Of a stretch of DNA of 64,000 nucleotides, positions 6,214-13,946 are shown in pieces (position 1 is the stretch's first letter; each line of letters starts with the position of its first letter). The translations under genes were made by a program, and so were the position numbers. The notes beneath the pieces are model-generated. The model did no database searches and was not told the DNA's origin. It saw nothing but the letters and a program-made list of their open reading frames with translations. The stretch covers positions 1 through 64,000 of the forward strand of contig JAJFTJ010000002.1 in assembly GCA_021373015.1 (NCBI GenBank), in the 5' to 3' direction. Source of the stretch: Nitrospiraceae bacterium. GTDB lineage: Bacteria; Nitrospirota; Thermodesulfovibrionia; Thermodesulfovibrionales; UBA1546.

Positions 6214-7401
6214 TTATCTGACTACCACAGTGGTTTTTTCTATTTTATTCCATAGGTAGCCCGCAGGATTCCAAAGACTATCGAACGGCTGTGATTCGCC
6301 GATGCTGTTGGTTGCCCGCGCCATCAAAGTATAGTTTCCAGGTTTTTGCGGCTTCCACTGATAGAACCACTGAACCCACGAGTATTTCCCCATATCTTTA
6401 CCGAGTGATGCTTCGTTCCAGGTCTTACCGTTGTCAGTAGAAACTATCACATCTTTAATCCCGTATCCGCCTGAAAATGCTATCCCCATGACTGTCACAG
6501 GATTCTTTGCCTTTATCACAGTCTGAGATGCAGGGTCAACAATGACAGAGCGCGTTGTCATTCTATTGATCGGGATTGTTTTCTTTGGATCAGTGCCGCC
6601 TGGAATACAACCACAGGGGTTAGCAGGAATTCTGTAAGCGGTTTTCATCCAGAAGCCTGTAAACTCCTTAGACAACACAGTGATATTATTCAATGACTTC
6701 ACCCAGTATGTTGCGTACCATCCCGGCACAATAAGGCGAGCAGGAAATCCGTTCAGCATTGTGAGCTGTTCACCGTTCATCTCATATGCGACCATAATAT
6801 CATCTTCAAGAGCTTTATCCACAGGAAGACTCTTCAAAAAATCCGGTGTCTCAGGCAGCTCTGCACTGTCGAGGCCGTTAAAGCTTATATCAACAGAATC
6901 AGGTTTAAGTCCTGCACTGTTAAGGATGTCTTTAAGACGAGCTCCTTTCCATTGCACATTACCCATTGCGCCGTTTCTCCACTGTCCGCCTAAAACTCTG
7001 GGTTCAAAAAAACTTCTTCCATTTCCTGAACATTGGATGACTGCTGTATAAGAAATCTGCGGAAATTTTTTCAGATCTTCCATGGAAAGCTTTAGTTCTT
7101 TGTCTACATTTCCGTTTATGATAAGCCTCCATTCATTGAGGTCTACTGAGAACGGTATTTCTGATATATGCCAGCGCACAAATAGCGCGTTGTTTGGCGT
7201 TAGTAATTCTTTAAAATACTTTAAAGGTGTTTCAAGCTGCGGCGGGTTTGAGGTCAGAAGGATCAAATCCGTCTTTTGAGGAAATTTCGCGATCCTCTGT
7301 TCATCTGCAAAAAGATAATGAGGGATCCCATCCAGAGCAGCAGCAGCAGTTATAACTCCTGCTGTTTTTAAAAAATGACGTCTGCTAAAGATTTTTTTCA
7401 T
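6214..7401 (-). CDS. sorA: Periplasmic molybdopterin sulfite oxidase/dehydrogenase (SorA/SoxC family)
   Basis: Molybdenum-cofactor enzyme of the sulfite oxidase family, 395 residues. It begins with a twin-arginine signal (SRRHFLK at residues 6-12, then a hydrophobic stretch), so it is exported folded. Cys124 in VIQCSGNGR is the expected molybdenum ligand. The second half (VIVDPASQTVIKAKNPVTVMG, then GIKDVIVSTDNGKTW) is the Mo-co dimerisation domain. The probable reaction is sulfite to sulfate with electrons passed to the adjacent cytochrome. SoxC-like or other Mo-oxidoreductase activity cannot be excluded, but no sox genes are nearby. Confidence 0.88.
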   Translation of the reverse strand: MKKIFSRRHFLKTAGVITAAAALDGIPHYLFADEQRIAKFPQKTDLILLTSNPPQLETPLKYFKELLTPNNALFVRWHISEIPFSVDLNEWRLIINGNVDKELKLSMEDLKKFPQISYTAVIQCSGNGRSFFEPRVLGGQWRNGAMGNVQWKGARLKDILNSAGLKPDSVDISFNGLDSAELPETPDFLKSLPVDKALEDDIMVAYEMNGEQLTMLNGFPARLIVPGWYATYWVKSLNNITVLSKEFTGFWMKTAYRIPANPCGCIPGGTDPKKTIPINRMTTRSVIVDPASQTVIKAKNPVTVMGIAFSGGYGIKDVIVSTDNGKTWNEASLGKDMGKYSWVQWFYQWKPQKPGNYTLMARATNSIGESQPFDSLWNPAGYLWNKIEKTTVVVR

Positions 7402-7509
7402 AGCTTTCCTCCTTACATTTATGGGAAATCTATCTGTAATTTATAGCGTCTGAAACAAAAGGCGTAATCTATAAGCCAATACTATCACAAAATATGATTA
7501 GATGACAGT

Positions 7510-8205
7510 CTAAGAGGATTGTTCAGCTTGAGCCGCAGATTCAATAAACTGTCTTAATTCTTTTTCCTCTATCTGAAGTTCCTTTGCAAGAAGGCTCGGG
7601 GTTGCTCCTGTTTGCTTGAGTACTTTTTGCAGATATTCTTTATGAGTTATATTGCTGTCCCAGCAGGAATGAAAGTGTTCTTTTAAGATTGATGCAAGGC
7701 CTTCAGAAGGTATCTTATGACCTTTTTTTGTTGCCTCTTTTTCGCCTGTGCTTGCAGGAACGCCGATTATTGTAAGCCTGTCATCAATAACTATATAGCG
7801 GAAATCATGGGCTAGAGGGTATGCGCTGTATCTTACCTCTGCGCCGGCTTTTGAATATAGATAGCCGATATGCAGTCTGTCAGGAAATTTTGGCACGAGA
7901 TATTTAACAACAATGCCTTTCTTTGTTAGTTTCTCGATATTGTTCATTAAAGTTTTTGTCCTTTTCCTGTCTTCACCAAGGGGAAGCCTGCCTGTAATGC
8001 ATCCAATGACATAGGAATTGGCATTCATCATGGATTCAGTTACTGCAAAAAAATATTCCTGTCTGGAGAGAATCTTGACCGCCCTTTTAACTTCAACAAG
8101 CAGGTGCTTTCTGCTTTTGCCTTCTTTCAGGCTGTAAAGGATGAGTACTATTGTAAATAGAAGCAGCACTGATTCGATTATCAATAATAATTTTTCTATT
8201 GACAT
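7510..8205 (-). CDS. Membrane-anchored protein with degenerate PLD-like domain
   Basis: This 231-residue protein has one N-terminal membrane helix (LLLIIESVLLLFTIVLILYSL), so the rest is probably cytoplasmic. The middle part resembles one half of a phospholipase D-like fold: residues reading AHDFRYIVIDDRLTIIGVPAS stand where HxKxxxxD-xxx-GS would be, but the lysine is missing. It is therefore probably non-catalytic, like the effector domains of TrmB-type proteins. The last 45 residues (GATPSLLAKELQIEEKEL) look like a small helix-turn-helix. Function unknown; it is a single gene divergent from lepA. Confidence 0.6.
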   Translation of the reverse strand: MSIEKLLLIIESVLLLFTIVLILYSLKEGKSRKHLLVEVKRAVKILSRQEYFFAVTESMMNANSYVIGCITGRLPLGEDRKRTKTLMNNIEKLTKKGIVVKYLVPKFPDRLHIGYLYSKAGAEVRYSAYPLAHDFRYIVIDDRLTIIGVPASTGEKEATKKGHKIPSEGLASILKEHFHSCWDSNITHKEYLQKVLKQTGATPSLLAKELQIEEKELRQFIESAAQAEQSS

Positions 8206-8307
8206 ATAACAATTTTAGATGATTATTGGATGTCTGGCAAGTGTTTAATAAAACAAATAAATATTTTATGATAGACTATAAAGCTAAATTAAAACGGAAT
8301 AACAATT

Positions 8308-10095
8308 ATGCCAAAGAAAATACGCAACTTTTCAATCATAGCCCACATTGACCATGGTAAGTCCACACTTGCGGACAGGCTCCTTGAATATACAGGCGCG
8401 CTCAGTTCAAGGGAGATGATGGAGCAAGTGCTTGATTCAATGGATCTCGAAAGAGAAAGGGGCATTACAATAAAAGCACATTCAGTCCGTCTCCTTTACA
8501 AGGCTGATGACGGCAATGAATATATCCTTAATTTAATAGACACACCCGGACACGTTGATTTCTCGTATGAGGTGTCAAGAAGCCTGGCTTCATGCGAAGG
8601 CGCGCTTCTTGTTGTTGATGCTTCCCAGGGAGTTGAGGCCCAGACACTTGCCAATGCATATCTTGCAGTAGAACACAATCTCGAGATTATTCCGGTAATA
8701 AACAAGATAGATCTTCCGAGCGCTGACCCTGAAAAGACAAAAGAACAGATAGAAGACGCAATCGGCATTGATTGTTCTGATGCAATACTTGCGAGTGCAA
8801 AAGAAGGAATCGGAACAAAAGAGATTCTTGAGGCAATTGTTAAAAAAATACCTTCACCAAAAGGCAGCGATGAAAAGCCGTTGAAGGCGCTGCTATTCGA
8901 TTCGTGGTTTGACAATTATCAGGGAGTTATTGTGCTTGTCAGGGTATTTGAAGGAGTTATAATGCCGGGACAGAAAATAAAGATGATGGCAGCAGGAGGA
9001 GTGTTCGAAGTAGGACAGGTTGGGATTTTTACACCTAGAATTACGCCTGCCGAGAAACTTTCTTCCGGAGAAGTCGGTTATGTAATCGCAGGAATGAAAA
9101 GCGTTACAGATACAAAGATCGGAGATACAATAACCGATGTCTCTAATCCTGCGTCAACACCATGTCCGGGTTACAAAGACATTAAGCCGATGGTCTTCTG
9201 CGGATTGTATCCGACAATTCCGCATCAGTATGCAAATTTGCGAGATGCGCTTGACAAGCTTGTACTCAATGATTCCTCTTTCAGTTTTGAGCCTGAGACA
9301 TCGCTTGCGCTTGGTTTTGGTTTCAGATGCGGTTTCTTGGGACTGCTTCACATGGACATTATCAAAGAGAGACTCGAAAGAGAGTTTGACCTTTCACTGC
9401 TCAGCACTGCTCCGACAGTTGTATACAGGATCACAAATGCAAAAGGAGAAAAAACATATATTGATAACCCCGCTCTGCTTCCTGATAAGTATGAGATGAT
9501 CGAAGAGCCTTATGTTGTCGTGACCCTTTTTGTTCCTCAGGATTTCATAGGACCGATCCTTGATCTCTGCCAGGAGAAAAGAGGAGTCCAAAAGAGTTTT
9601 GCATACATAGGCAAAGACAGGATAAAAGTAGAGTACGAACTCCCTTTAAACGAAATACTCTGGGATTTTTATGACAGGCTTAAGTCTGTGTCAAAAGGAT
9701 ATGCATCGATGGATTATGATTTTCTTGGCTACAGGGAATCAGATCTTGTAAAGCTGAACATACTTTTGAATGGAGAGCCTGTGGATGCTCTTTCTCTTAT
9801 TGTTCACGAAGAGAAATCTTACTATAAAGGAAGACAGCTGACAGAAAAACTAAGGGAGATAATCCCGAGGCAGATGTATGAAGTCGCTATACAGGCAGCA
9901 ATCGGAAATAAGATCATTGCGCGCGAATCTGTAAAGGCAATGAGAAAAGATGTCTTGGCAAAATGCTACGGCGGCGACATAACAAGAAAGAGAAAACTTC
10001 TAGAGAAACAGAAAGAGGGCAAAAAGAGGATGAAGCAGGTTGGGAGAGTGGAGCTTCCTCAAGAGGCTTTTCTCGCAGTTTTGAAGGTTAAGTAA
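8308..10095 (+). CDS. lepA: Elongation factor 4 (LepA), ribosomal back-translocase GTPase
   Basis: LepA acts on the ribosome and is conserved in nearly all bacteria. At 595 residues it matches the family (about 600). G1 is [14 protein letters not shown], the switch region includes [18 protein letters not shown]3 is DTPGHVDF and G4 is [10 protein letters not shown]. The LepA-specific C-terminal domain ends with [20 protein letters not shown]. No strong ribosome binding site precedes ATG 8308. Confidence 0.97.
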   Translation: MPKKIRNFSIIAHIDHGKSTLADRLLEYTGALSSREMMEQVLDSMDLERERGITIKAHSVRLLYKADDGNEYILNLIDTPGHVDFSYEVSRSLASCEGALLVVDASQGVEAQTLANAYLAVEHNLEIIPVINKIDLPSADPEKTKEQIEDAIGIDCSDAILASAKEGIGTKEILEAIVKKIPSPKGSDEKPLKALLFDSWFDNYQGVIVLVRVFEGVIMPGQKIKMMAAGGVFEVGQVGIFTPRITPAEKLSSGEVGYVIAGMKSVTDTKIGDTITDVSNPASTPCPGYKDIKPMVFCGLYPTIPHQYANLRDALDKLVLNDSSFSFEPETSLALGFGFRCGFLGLLHMDIIKERLEREFDLSLLSTAPTVVYRITNAKGEKTYIDNPALLPDKYEMIEEPYVVVTLFVPQDFIGPILDLCQEKRGVQKSFAYIGKDRIKVEYELPLNEILWDFYDRLKSVSKGYASMDYDFLGYRESDLVKLNILLNGEPVDALSLIVHEEKSYYKGRQLTEKLREIIPRQMYEVAIQAAIGNKIIARESVKAMRKDVLAKCYGGDITRKRKLLEKQKEGKKRMKQVGRVELPQEAFLAVLKVK

Positions 10096-10109
10096 TCGCG
10101 CTGTTGATT

Positions 10110-10520
10110 TCATCCTGCCAAAAGATGCACCCACATGCCTGCTGCAACTGCCTGTGAAAATGCAATAAGATAAAGCGGCAGAAAAGCGATCCAGTATCTT
10201 TTTTTTCTCTTTAACCAGTTTTTAGTCATGCGCGTAAGCGCCAGATAATATACCCAGTCAGAGTCTCTATGAATGCCGATATAACACACGACCGCTGTCA
10301 GCGCTGCTAATGAGAGGACAATGCCTTTTCCTAAAATCAGTCCTGCTGTTATGCCGAAGCTGGTCATCATATGCCTTAGAACAGGATTGCCTTCCATATG
10401 TATATCGCCGTCAATCCCTTTTAATGTTAGCAGGATATCAAACGATGCGAAAATAATATAAAGCAAGATGGATATGCTCAGATGCAGAAGCAGATTTCGC
10501 TTGGTAGCAGGCATTTGCAT
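10110..10520 (-). CDS. Small integral membrane protein, DUF5658-like
   Basis: A 136-residue protein with about four hydrophobic segments. The pattern FDILLTLKGI...MEGNPVLRHMM...LGKGIVLSLAAL resembles DUF5658-type membrane proteins (D...LT then E-NP then K). Function unknown. It converges on lepA with a 14-nt gap and is the last of a reverse-strand group that includes crcB; the 24-nt gap from the upstream gene suggests co-transcription. Confidence 0.65.
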   Translation of the reverse strand: MQMPATKRNLLLHLSISILLYIIFASFDILLTLKGIDGDIHMEGNPVLRHMMTSFGITAGLILGKGIVLSLAALTAVVCYIGIHRDSDWVYYLALTRMTKNWLKRKKRYWIAFLPLYLIAFSQAVAAGMWVHLLAG

Positions 10521-10544
10521 TTAATTTGTATTTTTACAACTATA

Positions 10545-11018
10545 TTACTTAAGCACTCTTACCAGCGAGAAAAGTCCGCGCCAGTCACCATGATTTGAAG
10601 TTATGCCTCCGATTACCTGATTGTTATCCGAGAGTATCAGTCTGTATTTATCTAAGCCGATTACAATATTCGGATCGTCTTTTCTGTAGCCTTCAAAAAT
10701 CAGCACTCTGCTTTGAGTGTTGTAAGTTCCCCTGATATATTCGGTTCCTTTTAATCCTATTTTCGTAATGTCAGAGTCTTGCGGAGAATTATTCATCGTC
10801 CAAATGATATCGCCGCTGATAATTCCATCAGGCGAAACATCTAAATGCATTTCTGCAAAATAAACATAGCCCTTTGGACTGTACCATGTGCCTCTCCATG
10901 TTCCATTTAGATTTGTTGCAGAAGGAACTGAGCTTAAGGTGTTTTGGCTGAAAGCAATCGGAGCTAAAAAAAACTGAGATAAAATCATAATTGCAAAAAA
11001 TATACGGACATGTTTCAT
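10545..11018 (-). CDS. Exported hypothetical protein, beta-rich
   Basis: A 157-residue protein with a clear Sec signal peptide (FFAIMILSQFFLAPIAFSQ). The mature part is rich in alternating hydrophobic strands and aromatic/Gly turns (LNGTWRGTWYSPKGYVYFAEM, IRGTYNTQSRVLIFEGYRK), suggesting a small lipocalin-like or beta-sandwich periplasmic domain. I do not recognise the family. It lies 29 nt after the DUF190 gene in the same direction. Confidence 0.65.
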   Translation of the reverse strand: MKHVRIFFAIMILSQFFLAPIAFSQNTLSSVPSATNLNGTWRGTWYSPKGYVYFAEMHLDVSPDGIISGDIIWTMNNSPQDSDITKIGLKGTEYIRGTYNTQSRVLIFEGYRKDDPNIVIGLDKYRLILSDNNQVIGGITSNHGDWRGLFSLVRVLK

Positions 11019-11047
11019 CGTTTTACCCCCTCCATATTCCTAAAATT

Positions 11048-11389
11048 TTATTTCTTGCCTCCACTGCGATAAAAACGCACATGGGCTTTTTCCATCGTAG
11101 CCAAGCCTTCTTTTATTACATTGTCTATTATGGATAAATAGTTCTCAAGCTTTTCCTGCGTATCGACTATCTCGACAATAACAGGGAGATCTTCGGATAA
11201 TCGTTCGATCTTGAAGGTGTGCAGACGGCTGTGCGCTCCAAAACCAGTCATGCCTCGAAGGACTGTTGCGCCTGCAAGTCCAAGTTCTCTGGCTTTGATT
11301 ACAAGCCATTCGTAGAGTAGTTTGCCTTCATGTTTGTCGCTTTCTCCTATGAAAATTCTGAGGAGATATCCTTCTTCAGGAAGAACCAT
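11048..11389 (-). CDS. DUF190 family protein (CrcB-associated)
   Basis: A 113-residue DUF190 protein; this PII-like fold is very often encoded beside crcB. GYLLRIFIGESDKHEGKLLY, LGLAGATVLRGMTGFGAHS and PVIVEIVDTQEKLENYL are family hallmarks. Some DUF190 domains bind nucleotides, and a regulatory role for the fluoride channel is often assumed but not shown here. It begins 3 nt after crcB ends, so translation is tightly linked. Confidence 0.9.
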   Translation of the reverse strand: MVLPEEGYLLRIFIGESDKHEGKLLYEWLVIKARELGLAGATVLRGMTGFGAHSRLHTFKIERLSEDLPVIVEIVDTQEKLENYLSIIDNVIKEGLATMEKAHVRFYRSGGKK

Positions 11390-11392
11390 ATG

Positions 11393-11776
11393 TCACCTCC
11401 ATACCAAAAAAGCTGATGATCTGCCTAACCAGACAGAGACGAAACAGATTATGACCTGACCAAAAATATTAATCAGTGCCAGGGCTGTTTCCCTGTCGCG
11501 GAACAGATTAAATGTTTCATTTGAAAAAGCAGAAAAAGTTGTGAATCCCCCCAAGATTCCCACAAAAACAAAAGCGCGCGTTGAATCAGAGAACAGACCT
11601 TTTGTTTCAGACAGTTGGGAGAAGAGACCGATAAAAAAACAGCCTATGACATTTACGACAAAAGTACCATAAGGAAATGAGATGCTTTTTGAGAGCATCT
11701 GCACATTACCGCTGATAATATAACGGAGTATTGCCCCTATGAATCCGCCTGCCCCAATGATTATAAGCTTATGCAT
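11393..11776 (-). CDS. crcB: Fluoride ion channel CrcB/Fluc
   Basis: A small membrane protein that exports toxic fluoride as a dual-topology dimer. Its 127 residues and four membrane helices fit the family. IGAGGFIGAILRYIISG at the N-terminus, FPYGTFVVNVIGCFFIGL and GILGGFTTFSAFSNET are characteristic, the last containing the phenylalanines and Thr/Ser that line the pore. I looked upstream for a fluoride riboswitch and did not find one. It is co-transcribed with DUF190 downstream and probably with two small genes upstream. Confidence 0.93.
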   Translation of the reverse strand: MHKLIIIGAGGFIGAILRYIISGNVQMLSKSISFPYGTFVVNVIGCFFIGLFSQLSETKGLFSDSTRAFVFVGILGGFTTFSAFSNETFNLFRDRETALALINIFGQVIICFVSVWLGRSSAFLVWR

Positions 11777-11792
11777 TTTTTGATTGAATTTT

Positions 11793-12290
11793 TTACTGTT
11801 CTGGTTTTTTTGTGTTGTCTATTATTTCTTCTCTTATCAATCTGCCATTTTCTATAGTCAACAGCAGCTCTTTTTCATATACAGAACCATATCCCATATG
11901 GATATACTGTAACAGCTTGCCCTGCTGGATGCGTAATGTTCCATTAAACCAGACTGCTTTTATCGGAGCCTTTTGTTCATGAAAGATTTTTGATATAGGA
12001 ATTTCCTTGCTGTCGCTTCCGCATGTTCCTTCGGATATTTTTGTGAGATATAAGTACCCATCCTCGATTTTCCATGTTGCAACGTATCCACGCCAGCATG
12101 CAGTGCAGGAAAAAACAAAGAGACTATTGGGCCGCGGGTTTTTTGTGCTGAAATATGATTCCAGAGGATTACTGAAGATAGAGAGGGTTTCACCTTTATA
12201 AACAATATAATCAGGGATCTGAGCAGTGGCAAATGCCGTGCTGTGCAGCAGCAGTACAAATAAAATTACTAAAAGCTTTTTTAAATTCAT
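11793..12290 (-). CDS. Exported hypothetical protein
   Basis: A 165-residue protein with a Sec signal peptide (LLVILFVLLLHSTAFATA). The mature part contains DYIVYKGETLSIFSNPLESYF, a WRGYVATWKIEDGYLYLTKI repeat-like beta stretch and two cysteines in CTAC. No family recognised. It overlaps the preceding membrane-protein gene by 4 nt and ends 17 nt before crcB, so it belongs to that operon. Confidence 0.6.
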   Translation of the reverse strand: MNLKKLLVILFVLLLHSTAFATAQIPDYIVYKGETLSIFSNPLESYFSTKNPRPNSLFVFSCTACWRGYVATWKIEDGYLYLTKISEGTCGSDSKEIPISKIFHEQKAPIKAVWFNGTLRIQQGKLLQYIHMGYGSVYEKELLLTIENGRLIREEIIDNTKKPEQ

Positions 12291-12628
12291 TTAATAATAA
12301 TATATGTAATTAATAAGAAAATTGCTATAAGAATTGAGAATGTCATCCATGAGATGATATTGACCTGAGTTTGATCTTTTTGTTCAGGCGCTGAATTGAT
12401 ATCTCTATTAACCTGTTTTTCGAGCAACTTGGAAGACAAAATAAAAATACAAATACCCAATATCCCAGCAGCAAAAAAGGTGATTATTGCTGACAATGAT
12501 TGATCGGGTTTTCTCGTGATTACAAATATACCTCCGGTAAAACCAATTACAGTCATAACACCGCCTATTAATTTCCCAAGCATAAAAGGCAGCTGTTTTA
12601 GTTCCGATACAAAGTGTCTAGTTATCAT
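12287..12628 (-). CDS. Small membrane protein of unknown function
   Basis: A 113-residue protein with three hydrophobic segments (LIGGVMTVIGFTGGIFVIT, IITFFAAGILGICIFILSS, WMTFSILIAIFLLITYIII). No family recognised. It is the first gene of the crcB group, and its end overlaps the next gene by 4 nt (translational coupling). Confidence 0.55.
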   Translation of the reverse strand: MITRHFVSELKQLPFMLGKLIGGVMTVIGFTGGIFVITRKPDQSLSAIITFFAAGILGICIFILSSKLLEKQVNRDINSAPEQKDQTQVNIISWMTFSILIAIFLLITYIIIK

Positions 12629-12775
12629 CTTAAGTGAATCTTAAGTTAACTAAATGGAGCTGTCAAGAGCGGTTTGTGGACAGTCTAAAAATCATATTAA
12701 ATTTGTTTGATTTTGTTTATAATATTCGCTAACCTTAAATTCCCCCTGAATTAAGGATAAGGATTAAAATCTGTT

Positions 12776-13909
12776 ATGAAGGCTGAATTTCTCTACATAC
12801 ATATTCCTTTCTGTCTGAAAAAATGCAGTTACTGCGATTTTTTTTCTGCGCCGTACAATGAAGCCTTATCCAAGTCTTATGTTAATGCGCTCTGCAAAGA
12901 ACTATTTTTGAGAAAAAATTCAGCAGGCGCATTGAAGGCGGTTTATATCGGAGGAGGGACCCCCTCTTTGTTAACGGAGAACTGCTTTAAAAAGATTTTT
13001 AAATTCTTAAATGAGAATTATAAGATTTCTTCTTCTGCTGAAATAACAGTAGAGGTTAATCCTGCGACAATAAGCGAGTCGAAGATTCGCTCACTTGTAG
13101 AATTTGGGGTTAACAGGATAAGCATGGGAGTGCAGTCATTTAATGATGATGAGCTGAAAACTCTTGGAAGAATCCACAATTCATACGATGCCTTGAAGAC
13201 GATAAAATTGATAAAGAAAAACGGGATCGATAATTTATCACTCGATTTAATTTACGGCATACCAGGCCAGACGCTAAAGACGTGGCATGATTCATTGGCT
13301 CATGCGATCGAGTTTGTGCCTTACCACATTTCTTCTTACGAGCTGACACCTGAAAAAGACACCATGCTTTACGGATTGATAGAAACAAAAAGATTTAAGA
13401 TGCCTAATGAGGATAGTATTCTCAAAATGTATGACAGGACAATAGATTTTCTTGGAGATTCAGGTTATGTGCATTATGAGATTTCTAATTTTTCATTCCC
13501 AGGCTACAGATGCATTCATAATCTCAATTATTGGGAAAGAGGCGCATATCTTGGAGTTGGCGCAGGAGCACATTCATTTGTAAAAGGCACAAGAACAAAA
13601 AATTTTGCTGATATAAAAAAATATATAGAAGATCTTAATAACAACATTCTGCCTCAAGTAGAGGCTTCAAAGATTACCGAAACAGAAGCTGCAAAGGAAT
13701 TCATATTTCTGGGACTTAGAAAAACAGAAGGGATAAGTCTTACCGGCGCAAAAACACATGGGCTCGATCTGCAGAAACTTTCAAAGAGCAGTCTGATAAA
13801 AGAAAAATATCTGGAAATAAAAGAAGACAACCTGATGCTTACAAGAAAAGGAAGAGTTTTATCAAACACTGTGATAGTCAAGCTCTTCGATCAACTCCTG
13901 CCTGAGTAA
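12776..13909 (+). CDS. hemW: Radical SAM heme chaperone HemW
   Basis: HemW is the HemN-like radical SAM protein that carries heme; it was formerly annotated as oxygen-independent coproporphyrinogen oxidase. The cluster motif is CLKKCSYC (Cys13, Cys17, Cys20). GGGTPSLL, GVNRISMGVQSFND and DLIYGIPGQT follow in family order. Length 377 fits HemW rather than HemN (about 455). A TAAAAT at 12765-12770 would start transcription on or next to the ATG. uvrA follows 37 nt downstream. Confidence 0.9.
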   Translation: MKAEFLYIHIPFCLKKCSYCDFFSAPYNEALSKSYVNALCKELFLRKNSAGALKAVYIGGGTPSLLTENCFKKIFKFLNENYKISSSAEITVEVNPATISESKIRSLVEFGVNRISMGVQSFNDDELKTLGRIHNSYDALKTIKLIKKNGIDNLSLDLIYGIPGQTLKTWHDSLAHAIEFVPYHISSYELTPEKDTMLYGLIETKRFKMPNEDSILKMYDRTIDFLGDSGYVHYEISNFSFPGYRCIHNLNYWERGAYLGVGAGAHSFVKGTRTKNFADIKKYIEDLNNNILPQVEASKITETEAAKEFIFLGLRKTEGISLTGAKTHGLDLQKLSKSSLIKEKYLEIKEDNLMLTRKGRVLSNTVIVKLFDQLLPE

Positions 13910-13946
13910 ATCTTCTCCTAAAGCCTTCATATGTTAAAATATCAAA

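Noticed and set aside
7441-7474. TTATAG...CTATAA inverted repeat upstream of sorA as a ModE site
   Set aside because: The half-sites are 22 bp apart and lack the CG ends of Mo-boxes on both arms.
12629-12775. Fluoride riboswitch ahead of the crcB group
   Set aside because: The region lacks the conserved GGNGAUGG and CUGAUG-type segments on the reverse strand; only CTTAAGT repeats are visible.
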